Source: Ceratorhiza oryzae-sativae
Taxonomy: Eukaryota; Basidiomycota; Agaricomycetes; Cantharellales; Ceratobasidiaceae
Direction: 5' to 3'
NCBI GenBank assembly: GCA_030998015.1
Contig: JARWMV010000232.1
Span: 372,001 to 436,000, forward strand
Length of the DNA: 64,000 nt
Below the pieces are notes generated by a model. The model searched no databases and was not told the DNA's origin. It worked only from the letters and a program-made list of their open reading frames with translations. The position numbers were made by a program, and so were the translations under genes. Below are positions 1 through 11,817 of the stretch, in pieces; within the stretch, counting starts at the first letter, position 1; every line of letters begins with the position of its first letter.

Positions 1-1640
1 TTTAGTTGAAACGCACCAAAAAGTTGACCAAAGCAGATCCGTTCCTCTACCCCATCTTTTATGACAACCTTTCCTTCAGGGCTTCTGTACGCCAGCCCAG
101 AGTCATCCAAGCACTGCAGGATATGAGCACAAGATAGGTTGTTGTGTGTCCCAAACAAAATCCGATTTTGGTATCCGAATGTGCTTATCTGCCGCCCGGG
201 TGGTCCATCCAGTGCCGGAAAACTTGTAGGAAGCAGCAAGCTGTTCGACCAGCATGGTCGCACAAGAGTTGTAGCATGCATCCGTAGAGGCCTTTTCCGT
301 CCAAACAGGGCATTCAGAGTCCGGGCGTTCTTTGCGTGGTGGGCAACCTCCTTGTCATGGTATGCCCCTCGAACGAGTTTCACGCCTAGAGAGTAATTGT
401 TCTTTTGAGCGTCTTGAATTGACTTCGTCAAATGCTCGGGTGTACTATTTGTCACATTAATCGATGATTAAGATTTATTATCATTGTGGTGCTCACCGCT
501 TCAAGTATGCTTGGTAGGTACCGTATACCAATGGTTGTTCATCGGGAACAGGGTTAGTTCTGAGCGAGCTCGGCGGTCGATTGAATTCTCTGCTAAGTGC
601 CAGGACGAACGCGTCAATTCCGGGCTGGTACCACGTATGTTCGGCGTCGAATATAAGCTACACGAGGTTTCCTATATGAAATCATCTCGCTCCATGGGGT
701 TGGATACGCCACTTACTCGTACTCCGCGGTCCCTCGCACGGCGACACACCCTCCTTAAATCCTCGTACAGTGTCTGAAGTGAATCGATGTCCTCTTGTGT
801 CAGACCCCCTTTTAGGAGTCGGTCGTGGGGACCGTTGAACACGATCATATCGAATGAACTGGGCGTCCCGGGATATGGAACATCATCTCTTGGCCTTTCT
901 TTCAGCAAGAATACGGACATCCGTTTCAGCGAATCGGCCGATGACACTAGCGCGCTCTAGCATACGTTGAGTGCAAAGCCATGATGCGGTGATCAGGTAA
1001 AACACATACGAGTTTGATTGCAACCCAAGTCTTCCGTGATCGATTCTGGCCGTACTTGTCTTCGAAATCCCCAGCGAAATCAACACTTGATCGCATCTCA
1101 TCGACATTCTTCTTCCACTGTGCTTTGCCGCTCCCAGTCACTTTTTTCATCTACCTCGACGCTATAGGCCAAGAGTGTTCCCTTGTTTTGCTTTCGGAGC
1201 GTGGCAATTAAAGGCAGAGTATCCTCACACGTATCTCCTCCAACAAACTTAGGTTTCACGTTAAGTCGGCCAGAGTAGGGCAGGAAGTATAGACTCACCT
1301 GGGCAAAGAACGTGCGCCGTACAAACGCTTCACTGATATCCTTCAGCACCGGAACCTTCGCACAAGCTTCCAGGAGAGCGGGAGAATAATTCACAAATAC
1401 GGGCACGGAGCAAACAGAGTACACAAAATAGCTACGCAGGAGTGTGCTCAGTGGTGTACGTGTCTCCGAGGCTTCCGAAGCATCCGCATAAACCACAGTT
1501 CCAGCCACAGCAGCTAAAGAGAGTGCACAAGTTCCGAGTCCAAGCTTTGTCAATCGATTAGAATGCTGTGGTGGACTATAGCGGGTATGCAACCGTCGGA
1601 CACATGGCCTAGAAACTCGCTGAGTGCCGAGCCTGAGCAT
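1..1640 (-). CDS. PUT1: Proline dehydrogenase (proline oxidase), mitochondrial, copy 1; 3' end outside window
   Basis: FAD-dependent first step of proline catabolism, proline to pyrroline-5-carboxylate, at the mitochondrial inner membrane. The start at 1640 gives a basic, Arg-rich N-terminus (MLRLGTQRVSRP) typical of a mitochondrial presequence, followed by a hydrophobic stretch. Family motifs follow in order on the minus strand: VRRTFFAQ, FVGGDT, LLAYSVE, AQWKKNVDEM, SLKRMS, GVKLVRGAY (near 390-350) and LFGTHN (near 150). Introns are about 50 nt. The last readable exon ends with CFGQLFG near base 16, where a GT donor begins, so the C-terminal YxPYGxxxEVMPYL block lies beyond the left edge. 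The frame breaks at a run of six A (sense strand) at 1142-1147; five A would restore it, so this is probably a sequence error. It is a head-to-tail duplicate of the gene at 1878-3860. Confidence 0.88.
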
Positions 1641-1877
1641 CGTCGTCCGGAGGGGTCATGAAACAAGCATCGACTGTTTATAGACGATTCTGGAACTCTC
1701 GTATCGCGAGTCATGTGGACACGGAGGCGTAAAGTCTAAGCTTCTTTGAGTTCCGTCCTGATAAGATCGGCGATAAGAATCCCATTGGGGTACAAAACGT
1801 CTACTATTACATAACTTAGTCTCTGACGATGCGAAAGTGGGCTGTAAACATGGCGGTCGTGTGCACACCAATCCAAC
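1641..1877. promoter_or_regulatory. Intergenic spacer between tandem proline dehydrogenase genes
   Basis: These 237 bases must hold both the 3' end signals of copy 2 and the promoter of copy 1, both on the minus strand. I see no clear TATA box or other recognisable element. The short spacing is what a head-to-tail tandem duplication would leave. Confidence 0.4.
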
Positions 1878-3860
1878 TTATCCAAGGAGCCGTTTGCGAA
1901 TTAGCTCCCCTGCTCGTTTCCTCTCAGAAGCCGCTCCGCCATCGCCGCTCAACACAGATTGGTTTTCAATTGCTCTGAGGCCCAAGGGTATTAAGCTGAA
2001 GTCCCAGAGACAAATGATCGAGCTTACCTGCGGCTCAGATAGGGCATAACTTCTGCCAGGGCACCATAAGGCAAATATCTAGATATTATAGAGGTGAGCC
2101 TTTGTGATAATAGGACAGGTGCTCGACCTACTTGAAAGCCATTGGTGAAGCAGCGTGAACCGAATTTGCAATCCATGTTGTCAAATCATCCCGCATTCCT
2201 GTTCGCGAAATGCATACAATCAATATAAGTCCCCTCGACCTTCTTGATCGGACTGACCATACAACTGCCCGAAACAGATTGCTTCTTCGACTCCTGGCTT
2301 CACAATGATTCGTCCTCCGTACCCTTCTGACCTAGTCCCGAAGTAACCATACAGTTTAAAACATGTTGGCACGACTCCTTGTTGTGGGTCCCGAACAAGA
2401 GCCCGACACCTGGCGTAGCTGTAGTTTCACCAAACGACATCTGGACCTCTCCGACAAGCAGCTTTGCAGAATCATTAAAACACGCGTCGGTTTCATCTTT
2501 TCGGAGCCAGACTGCTGGTAGATCCTCGACATCTGAATTAGAGCCAGCAGCTGCTAGACACTTGTTGTGGTACGCAATTTCTTGACCGTGGTATGCTCCA
2601 CGCACAAGCTTAACGCCAAGGGCATAATTGTGCTTTCTAGCGTCTTCTAGTGCACTAGCAATATGCCCAGGGGTCCTAAATCGAGGTTAGCTGGGAGTTT
2701 CAGCCAGGAATACGGAAAAGCAAACCTCCGAAGATATGCTTGATACGTCCCATAAACGAGCGGCTGACCTGGTGGAATTTTGTTGTTCCTGGAGCTCGAA
2801 ACTTGATTAAATTCTCGACTAAGAGCCAGTACGAAAGCGTCTATCCCAGGCTGATACCAACTATGCTCCGCGTCAACAGTGAGCTTTTTTGTCCAATTGC
2901 GTGAGTCAGAGCTCGAGACATCTCAACTAGGAACTTACTCGGACACCTCGCTCTTTGGCGCTTGCGCATATCCTACGCAGGTCTTGATATAGCTCACGAA
3001 GAGCTGTGACGTCATCTTGAGTCAAGCCGTTGAATGATCGAGCGCTCTCGGTCTCCTGGAAGACGAGCAAATCACTAGACCCGGGGGTTCCGGGGTAGGA
3101 TACATTTCCTTTAGGCCGTGAGGCAAGCAGGAACGTGGACATCCGCTTCAGGGACTCGGGCGAGGGAAGGAGAGCAGTCTATGTTGAAACCCCGATTACG
3201 CCAAGAGTCTATCGAATAACCAAATAGACATACTAGTTTGATTGCTACCCAAGTCTTTCGCCACCCCTTTGTGTATCCTCAAAATCTCCAGCAAACTTCA
3301 CGCTTGCGAGCATTTCTTCTACGTTCTTTTTCCATTGAGCCCCTGATGCGCCTTCTTCGGCTTCAACGCTGTAAACCAAAAGGGTTCCAGTATTTTGTTG
3401 ACGCAATGATGATATCAACGGTAGCGTGTCGGACAGGGTGTCACCTCCAACAAACTGGTACATAAAATGAGTCAATCGGATGCCTGATAAACAGAAAGAA
3501 ATTTTATACCTGAGCAAAGAAAGTACGTCTAACAATAGCTTCACTGATCTCTTTCAAACCTGGGATACTGGAACACGTGCTGAGTATTGCGGGAGAGTGG
3601 TTCACCAGCGGGGGGACGGAGCAGAGCGTATAAACCAGATAGCTTCGTGCTAACGAGCTAAGGGATGAGCCGGAAGTGACGGCCTCGCTATCTGCGTAAG
3701 TGGTAACTGCCAATGCGCCAACGCCCAAAACGCCTGCTGCGGCACTCAACCCGAGGAGACGAACACGCCCAGGTTGACTGTGTGGAGCAGTATGAATCGA
3801 CCGAGACGAAACATTCGAAAATAGGCGTTGAGCACGGCGGGGAGAAAGCCTGAGTATCAT
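1878..3860 (-). CDS. PUT1: Proline dehydrogenase, mitochondrial, copy 2
   Basis: Paralogue of the gene at 1-1640 with the same reaction and predicted location. Starts at 3860 with an Arg/Ser-rich presequence (MILRLSPRRAQRLFSNVSSR). Motifs in order: VRRTFFAQ, FVGGDT, LLVYSVE, AQWKKNVEEM, SLKRMS, PLVYGTYQAYLRR, GVKLVRGAY, LLFGTHN, then GQLYGMRDDL and YLPYGALAEVMPYLSRRAIEN in separate exons near 2200 and 2080-2050, ending at a TAA at 1878-1880. The C-terminus is LIRKRLLG. The frame is off by one at 2322-2324, where a fourth C (G on the coding strand) would restore perfect alignment with copy 1 (GLGQKGYGGRIIVKPGVEE against GLAYRSPEGKVVIKDGVEE). Either a recent 1-base deletion or a homopolymer under-call; I favour the latter because the downstream exons and splice sites remain intact. 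Confidence 0.87.
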
Positions 3861-4941
3861 GGTGCGGTGTAGCTATAGATGTTGAGGTGGACGCAGGGTG
3901 CAGTGACTCCATTGCGGCCTTAAATAATTGCGTTTGTTAGTGCCGGAGCTCGCAAGGGGTTGGTCATGTGGGGGTCGGGTCAAAGTCAAATTCCCTTTTG
4001 TATGAATTGTTTGGTCGCAGATAAGATAAGCCACGCGAGGATTTCATAACACCCAGAAATCACGAGCATCGGCAACGATCGGGCGGCATCTGGAGCACTA
4101 GTACTTGGTGTATGCCACGACTTGCACAGCTACAAGATGCAAATGAAGGCCGTCGGCTTCAGTGGGGTTTGGATTCTTTGCGGCTAGAATAGTCGAGACC
4201 CGAGCGCACGCATGCAGAACTCGACGCCGGAACGTTGGAACTGTAAGTGCTGCATAGTGGGGGATATTTGAACAATAAAACCTGTTGGAGTGTCACCGAG
4301 GTTCTATTTATCAAGCATAAAGCAGAACCCGGAAGAAATTGTGCGTCACGTGAGATCAAGACAAGTCTTCTACTTGACTTCTGACCGTGCTCTCAGCCCG
4401 CTATATTTCATTGGAGGGCGTGGTCATGGAAATCCGCTTTTACTTTTTTGCGCCTCCCTGCGGTCATGCTTATTACGATTGTTCCCGACGTTCATCCATG
4501 TTTCCCCTCGAACACCCGGTTCTTTACCGTGAATCTAGCTATCCAGGAGTCACAAATCCTCTGAAATACACCATCAGCTGACTGATGGAAGTATTCTTTT
4601 TATCCCAGGATAAATAGAACTCGCCGCTCCTGGATATTCTTCCCCCGATGACCTCGGCAACTATTTAAGAACGGCACTCAATCAAGACGTCATACTCACC
4701 ACAAGTCACGTTTACTATCTGCACGGAGGAATCGCAGAGCTTGCCGAACGCCATGTGTAAACCCCTCGCTGCCGCTCACGTAGAAGCACTCTAGCCTACC
4801 ATATGTAGGTCCTACTTAATCCGTATGACCAAAGTATGTCCCCGAGCAATCCGACATTCGAACGAATGAATCAGAGATACACCCCGGTAAGTGGTATAAA
4901 AAGGTCTCTCGAAAGGAATCTAGACCCAACTCCTCTTGAAG
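3861..4941. promoter_or_regulatory. Divergent intergenic region, proline dehydrogenase copy 2 / aldose epimerase, with TATA box
   Basis: About 1.08 kb between two divergently transcribed genes. A good TATA box, TATAAAA at 4895-4901, lies about 40 bases before the epimerase start at 4942. Small open frames in the rest show no recognisable protein and are treated as chance. No repeats or RNA genes seen. Confidence 0.45.
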
Positions 4942-6733
4942 ATGAGAATTCTCCAGCTGGCACTCGCGTTTGCTTCCTTTTGTGCGACCACAACAGCCCA
5001 GGCTTCGAATGTAGGCCTCGTTCAGTGATTGGTACATTAAGATGACTCATCTTTTCTCGGACATTTAGCCCTTTAAGCAGTATACTGTTACGGCTCCTGA
5101 CGGCTCTATAACAGCAAAGTTCATCGGCAGTGGTGCATCGATCACGGAACTTTGGGTTAAGGATAAAAATGGTCAACTACGTGACGTTATATTAGGTTAT
5201 GACAACACCGTAAGAGACAGTTAATAGCGAGAATGTTTGTTTTGCTAAACTTGTTGGCTCAGACGCTGTGGCAAACGGATCCGGATCACCCAGTTTTCAA
5301 TTCGGTCGTGGGACGCTATGCGAACCGTATCAAGAATGGTTAATAATCAAGTTGCTCTGTCAAGGGTGTAGTATACTCACTGCATTTGCAAACAGGAACA
5401 TTCAGTATTCCAATCTCGAAGAACCCGGACCCAAATTCTCCAAATACCTAGTATGCCTTTTCTATGTCTTTGATCTTTTTTGATGTGCCTCACTCAATCG
5501 ACTATACTAGTCATATTTTCAAGAACGACCATGATGGTATTTATATTCAATTCCGTTGATAAACACCTTGCTCAAAGCGGTTTTAGGTCAAGATACCCTT
5601 CACGGTGGAAAGATTGGCTGGGACCGGCGCAATTGGACCTACGCTGGCTCAACAGCAAATAGCATATCTTTCACGCATCTGGATCCGGCAGACGAGAACT
5701 TCCCAGGAAACGTGACAGCAAAGGTACTCACTGAAGTCCATATATTTGAATTTTATCCTTGCTCATTCGGTTTTCCTATTATAGGTCACCTATACAGTCT
5801 CTGGGGGTGGCAAATTCGACATATCTATCACTGCTACTGCTACACAGAAAACTCCCATCATGCTCACCTCGCATATATACTGGTGCGTATGTGTACCATA
5901 CCTAATATGCGTATTCCCCAACGAGGAACCGATAGGAACCTCGATGCGTTCCAAAATGGGAACAAAGACGTCCTTGGCCACCGCCTACGGGTTGGAGCAT
6001 CCAAGATAATCAAACTGGACAACATTGGAGTTCCGACTGGTGAAATTGGGCAAGTGCAAGGAACGGCGTTTGACTTCCGCAAGGAGCAATCGATAGGCAT
6101 GTACCTCCTGTAGCCTAACAGTGCTATACGGTCTAACGGTGGGATTAGGATGGAAATGGAATGCTACGATTGGTAATGGTGGCTGCGCAGGTAAGATAGC
6201 AAAGCTTTCTTTCGACTATTTACAGCTAAGCTATTTGTCCAGATTGCCCGGGTTACGACAATCCTTGGATGTAGGCAGATATGAAAATCACGAAAATCAC
6301 ACATTGGGCTAACGCACCTCCAGTTTTGACCAAGCTACCACCACGGTTCCCGGATTATCGCTCTATAGCCCAACCTCTGGGATCAAGTGAGTGGGATCCG
6401 AGATTCAAAGAACTTAATAATTCAAGCGCTTGGGGACAGGCTGGATATCACAACAAACCAACCAGCAATTCAGGTGTATACTGGAAACTGGCTCGGAACT
6501 GTCCGCAAGGCCGTGCACGGTGGACCATCTCTGAAGTATGACAAATACTCTGCAGTCGCAATCGAACCCGAAGGCTACCTTGATGCTATCAACAATCCTG
6601 AATGGAAGGTTGACCAAATTTGTGAGATATTTCTCTATGCTTTCGAAGCCATCTCCTAAGCCCTACCTCTTTAGATTATCCAGGCAGAGCCTTCAATTGG
6701 GCAACAACTTATCAATTTTCTGTTTTAAAGTAA
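4942..6733 (+). CDS. Secreted aldose 1-epimerase (galactose mutarotase-like)
   Basis: Interconverts alpha and beta anomers of aldoses; likely acts on sugars outside the cell or in the secretory path. The start at 4942 gives a signal peptide (MRILQLALAFASFCATTTAQ). Roughly a dozen short introns; all exons join in frame. Motifs in order: ITAKFIGSGASITELWVKD, TLWQTDPDHPVFNSVVGRYANRIKNG, HGGKIGWD (first catalytic His), HIYWNLDAFQNGN (second His), GGCADCPGYDNPW, ITTNQPAIQVYTGNWLG, AIEPEGYLDAINNPEW (catalytic Glu region), and the C-terminus FNWATTYQFSVLK before TAA at 6731-6733. One intron (6097-6148) starts with GC instead of GT. A decayed copy follows at 7293-9041. Family assignment is firm; the sugar substrate is not known. 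Confidence 0.88.
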
Positions 6734-7292
6734 ATAGGGAGGGATGGTGCGAGATGGACTAATGAATATGGAATGTTTGGGGTATCCTACGTGTGTTACA
6801 GTAGATATGTTAGTCGCTCTTAGGGCTTGACGGAGCGCCTTAGTACGAGCGTCTCAGTAACGCTGCAGGGCTGAAATCAGATCGGAAAGTCTCACCGAAT
6901 ACCAGGCGAGCGTCGGAGGTTCTCCGGCTATCCTGATACGATCCCACGACGTGAACCTCATTACAAAATTTGATGTCATTCGGGAGATGGTCCTCGAAAC
7001 CTTACCGTTTGACGCCTAACAAGTACATATCTCATTAAGCCCTTCACCGACTCTATCGAAAATCACAAGCGCATCCCATGACGAAGGGCCGCACACAATC
7101 ACCCGACGAAAAGAGTGGTGTGCCGGAATCACCATGCGTTAGCGTCGAATAGCACCGCAGGTACAGTCACTAATTCGTCGCCGAGATAGCCGAGTATTTC
7201 ATTTGAACAGGAAAATCATAAGGGCCCCAGATGTGAGATAAAAACGCTGTCATAGGTGCGCAGAGGTTATGCTAGGTGGTTGAACTGCAAAA
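6734..7292. other. Spacer between epimerase gene and its decayed copy
   Basis: 559 bases with no supported gene. An AT-rich GATAAAAAC near 7233-7245 sits where the TATA box of the first copy would be expected, but it is poorer. Nothing else stands out. Confidence 0.35.
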
Positions 7293-9041
7293 ATGAGGAT
7301 ATTCTGGGTTATATCGATGCTTGCTGCTCTATGCGGCGACGCCGCAGCGCAACATTCAGACGTAAGCACCCTCACTTGACCTTGCCCCCCTTATCTAATT
7401 TATTTGATACTAGAGCCTTTCAAACAATATACCGTCGTCGCTCCGGATGGATCAGTCACCGCCAAGTTCATCGGGAGTGGAGCTTCACTCACCGAACTCT
7501 GGGTCAAAGATAAGTTCGAGAAGTGGCACGATGTGGTCTTGGGATACGATAACCTGGTACGAAAGATGCCGAAGACTGCAAGGTTGCCTGACACGACAAG
7601 GTTGTTTGGTAGACTCTCTGGCAAACGGACCCAATGCACCCAGTTTTCAACTCCATCGTGGGGAAATACGCTAATCGAATTAAGAATGGTGCGCTTGGTA
7701 CTCGCTATAACGTGCGGCAAGGCGGCTCCATCGCGAGCATGTATGGCCAGGTGCATTCGGCATTCCTATTTCAAGAAATCCAGACCTAAATGCGCTGAAC
7801 ACATAACATGATGCACCCTACTTAAGTATAACCAGTCTTCCTAACTACCCTTTGTGCTCAGTGTCCTCTACAAGAACGACCATGATGGTATGTGCCCAAG
7901 AAGACATGATTTAAACGAGGTACTAATTAACCATGCAGGCCTAGCCACTATCCATGGTGGAAAGATAGGCTGGGTCCATCGCAAGTGGACTTTTGCATGA
8001 TCAACTCGGAGCAACATCCCATTTACTCATCTTGATGCTGGAGACGAACGTTTTCCTGGAAACGTAACCGCTAAGGTATAATTATATGTGCATATAGTGA
8101 TAATTTATATCACTCATGACTAGTATTACTCTGAAGATTACGCACCGCGTATCCCGTGGGGGTCGATTTGACATTTCGGTTGCTGCTAGCGCCACCGAGA
8201 AGACGTCCATTATGCCGACCTCCATATCTACTGGTCTGTGAACTGGTTTTAGGTCATACGATGTTTCTCATAATAATTTGGCCTTGGGATAGGAACTTGG
8301 ATGCTTTCCAGAACGGCAACAAGGATATATTTGGTCACCTTTTACGCAGTGCTGCATCCAGGACTTTGGAGGAAGATACCATTAACATCCCGACTGGTAA
8401 TTTTACATAAGTCCAAGGGATCGCTCTTGGTTTCCGCAAAGAGACGGCCATTGGTACGTCTGTTTTTCCTGCTTGCTTTCATACTAAATGGTCGCATTTG
8501 CGCGAATAGGAGCCAGGTGGAATCGAACTATCGGGTACGATGGGTGTGCAGAGTGCATAGGCTACGACCTTCTATGGATGTGGGTCTGTATCCTTATATG
8601 AAATCTTAGAAAAAAGATATATATATAAACCTACGTAGCTTCGATAACCCAAATAGTGGCAGTCCTGAAGTGTCGTTTTACAGCCCGAGGTCCGGAATCA
8701 AGCAGGCATATATTTGCCTTTCGCGATATTATTATCAACGTAGGTATTCGAGATTGAAACTGTTACAAACCAGCCAGCAGTACAGATATTCAGTGGAAAA
8801 TGGCTACGAATCCCCGTAAAGCAGTCCATGGTGGTCCGTTGTTAATATACGATCAGTACTCTCCAACTGCTATCGAACCTGAAGGCTATCTCGACGCTAT
8901 CAACAACCCAAAATGGAATGCAGATCAAATTTGTAAGATTTTAAGCTGGTATGTTGATTCGTGTTAATAATAATGGATTCAGGCCATCCAGTAAGAGACT
9001 TTAAATGCGCGGCCACGTATCGATTTTCTGTTGTAAAATAG
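7293..9041 (+). pseudogene. Decayed tandem copy of secreted aldose 1-epimerase
   Basis: Collinear with the intact gene at 4942-6733, from a signal peptide (MRIFWVISMLAALCGDAAAQ at 7293) to a matching C-terminus (TYRFSVVK, TAG 9039-9041). Recognisable blocks: VTAKFIGSGASLTELWVKD, TLWQTDPMHPVFNSIVGKYANRIKNG, GIPISRNPDLNALNT, HGGKIGW, NLDAFQNGNKDIFGH, AIEPEGYLDAINNPKW. It carries two in-frame nonsense codons where the partner has sense codons: TGA after WTFA (about 7998-8000) and TAA after NFT (about 8408-8410). The donor after LNALNT (about 7805) has lost its GT. A further frame break at a run of four C near 8807 may be a sequencing error. The two point-mutation stops and the dead splice site make this a real pseudogene in my reading. 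Confidence 0.85.
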
Positions 9042-9273
9042 GGCATCTAATTATATGAACTATTTTTAAATCTTTTTTAAGACCATCACATACAAATTTC
9101 CTGGCTCTTAGCCAACATATAACCTGGCGTGTCGAGAATAGCTGCCTCGGTGGGCTAGCCAAGCCGGAATGCGGGGGAGTCGCACGTGATCATGAGAACA
9201 GAACAACCGCCCAGCGCTTCCCCACGCCACGGCCAAGACTCAACCTCATTTCCCTCCTTACCTGTCTACCATC

Positions 9274-11721
9274 ATGGCATCCTACTTTTGGGGTGGTACC
9301 TCAGTGTTTGACGAAGCAGTCGGTAGGCTACCAACTTGTATCCGATATTAAATACGCTGAACGACCTTTGCAGAGAAGGCGACTTCTGAATTGCTACCTT
9401 CAGGTAGCGAGGACATTGCACTGAGTCTCGAGATATGCGACCAGATTCGCTCGAAGTCTGTTCAGCCAAGAGACGCTATGCGGTCAATCAAGCGCAGGCT
9501 TGACCACAAGAACCCTAATGTCCAGTTGCTTGCCCTCGGAGTACGTAGTGCTGACTGATGCGAGCGCTCCATCATTGATCACCATTGTTGTGCAGTTGAC
9601 GGATGTGTGCATCAAGAACGGAGGGGACCATTTCTTAGAACAAGTGGCGTCTCGGGAGTTTATGGACAACTTGGTCTCGATCTTGAAGCAGCCTGTGAGT
9701 CGCGTGCTGAGCTCAGATGGGTGGCTGGCTGATATGGCTTGCGCAGGCGTTGAACTATGAAGTCAAGAATAGGATGTTGAAGCTAATTCAGAACTGGTCG
9801 CTGGCTTTTGAACAAAAGCCGGCACTTGGTTACGTCTCGGAGGTTTACAAGTCCCTCAAAGCTCAAGGTGCATGTTCATCTTATCGAGATCTTCTCAAGG
9901 ATGACGTTCTTGACCGTGGTGGTGCTAATTGATTTGATTTCTCTAGGTTTCAAGTTCCCTGCCCCAGACACGTCAGCTAAAGCCAAAGCCTTACTTGCCA
10001 CCCGTACTGCACCCGAATGGATTGATTCGGACGTGTGCTTGCGTTGTCGGACACCGTTTACCTTCACCAATCGCAAACATCACTGTCGAAATTGTGGCCA
10101 AGTGTTTGATCAGCAGTGCTCCTCTCGCACTGCGGCACTCCCCCATTTCGGCATCACGCAAGAAGTTCGGGTTTGCGACTCGTGCTGGACTAATCTGAAG
10201 ATAGACAAGGAGCGCGGGGCACGCTCGCCGAGCCGCAGCGACTCGAAGACATCACACTCGCATTCGCATTCGCACTCACACTCACATTCACGCAAAGAAT
10301 CACGGCGCCCCAACCGTACAGTTGAAGATACAATGGATTCTGATTTGCAGCGGGCGATTGCGCTTTCATTGGCCGAGGCACAGGCCAACGCAAATGGGTA
10401 CTCTGACCGGCCGGGCTACGTTCCAGCGGCACGCTCAGAGCCCCCTTTGGCCGAATACGGTGAAGAAGATGCTGATCTCAAGGCGGCTATAGAGGCTAGC
10501 CTTCGGGAAGCTCAGGCTCCTCAGGCTTCAGCTCCCGCACCGATCGAACCTGTTGAAGAGACTCCCAGGTGGTCCGCGCCCAAATTGCCACAATATGATT
10601 TGGACCCAAGAGAAGAGGATGCGATCATGTCGTTTAATCAGGCGGTAGAGCAGGCGGGATCTCAGGGGCGTGTGCCGCCTCAGACGGCAGACATGTACGA
10701 GCGGGCCACTGTGTTGCGACCGAAGCTTGTCAGGAGCTTGGATGATGCTGGGAGAAAAGAGCGTGAGTGCATCCGCCTCGATAGTTTTGCGTTTGGTGCT
10801 TATTCTTTTATTTGAAGACATGCTGTCAGAGATGCACGACAAGCTATCTCAGGCCGTGAAGTTGTATGACAAGTTATTGAACGAGCAGGTCGAAAGGGCG
10901 TCTTGGAGGTATCAGAGTGCATACGCACAACCCCCAACTCAGCAATACGGCCCTCCCCAACAATATGGCCAGGCTCAGCAGTTTGTGCCTCCACCGCAGC
11001 CGTATGGGCAACCACAACAGTGTGCTCCTCCACCGGCCCAACAATCGGCAGATCAGGTACCTCAGACCAGCTATAGTGCTCCTCAACCTCAGTCAGCTGC
11101 GCCTTTTCCACCTGCTCCTCAACAGTATCCGTCTGCGCCTTCTTATCCCATAGCTCCTCCGACTCAGTACCCGTCAGCTCCTCAATCAACATATCCATCA
11201 GCTCCTACCCCGAGCACGTCCTACCCTTGCCATCTGCTCCAAATGTGTACCCCTCTGCTCCTGCTCCGAATAGTAACGCCGCGCCTTATTCCCCGTCGCC
11301 GGTACAGTACTCGCCACCCGTGTCAAGGTCGCCTACACTTCAACGGCAGGGCACAGTGTCTAGCCAGCATGGACCTGTTGGCATAACTGCCCAGATTACC
11401 GGACCACAGCAGCCTGCGCACCCAACGTCGACGTATACTCCTCAGCAACTCCCAATGAGTTCGTCGTATCCTCCACAACCTTACCAGAATATTGGAACCC
11501 CGCAACCGGCCGCGCCTCAACCATATCAGAGCCAGGCATATCAGGCTACGGCGCCATCCCATCCTTACGCTGGAATATCGTCGCCCCCTGCCAATGCATT
11601 GCCCAGTCTCCCCAGCGTGCCGCCAATGCTGCCGAACGCACCTCAAGGGTTCCCACAATCTCAGTACGGAGGCGTGGAAAAGACGGAGCAAAAGGAGGCC
11701 ATGTTGATTTCGTTTGATTGA
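9274..11721 (+). CDS. VPS27: VPS27/Hrs, ESCRT-0 subunit (VHS, FYVE, UIMs, clathrin box)
   Basis: Endosomal sorting protein that binds PI3P and ubiquitinated cargo and starts multivesicular body formation. Starts [16 protein letters not shown] at 9274. A VHS domain is spread over several exons ([45 protein letters not shown]). The FYVE zinc finger follows near 10030-10200, with CLRCRTPF, the RKHHCRNCG signature and CDSCW. A Ser/His repeat lies at 10247-10290. Two UIMs follow ([14 protein letters not shown] near 10340 and [14 protein letters not shown] near 10473), then a GAT-like helical part and a long Pro/Gln/Tyr-rich tail. The protein ends LISFD, a clathrin-box motif of the kind at the Hrs C-terminus. 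The frame breaks at CCC 11224-11226; one more C restores the YPSAP-type repeat. Convergent with LIP2, 96 bases apart. Confidence 0.95.
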
Positions 11722-11817
11722 TCTCAGCTTGCTTGTTCTTGTCTGTTTACTTTGTGTGTTATTTTTGTGATGTAGTAATGAAGTGCTGCAGATGGACTAC
11801 GGGTTGGATAGATACGG

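Noticed and set aside
1878..3860. Proline dehydrogenase copy 2 as a pseudogene because of a premature stop
   Set aside because: The break is one base at a GGG run (sense strand), all later exons and splice sites are intact, and the same kind of break occurs in essential genes of the window.
10800..11691. Long minus-strand open frames across the VPS27 tail
   Set aside because: They are shadows of a low-complexity Pro/Gln/Tyr-rich coding region and resemble no protein.
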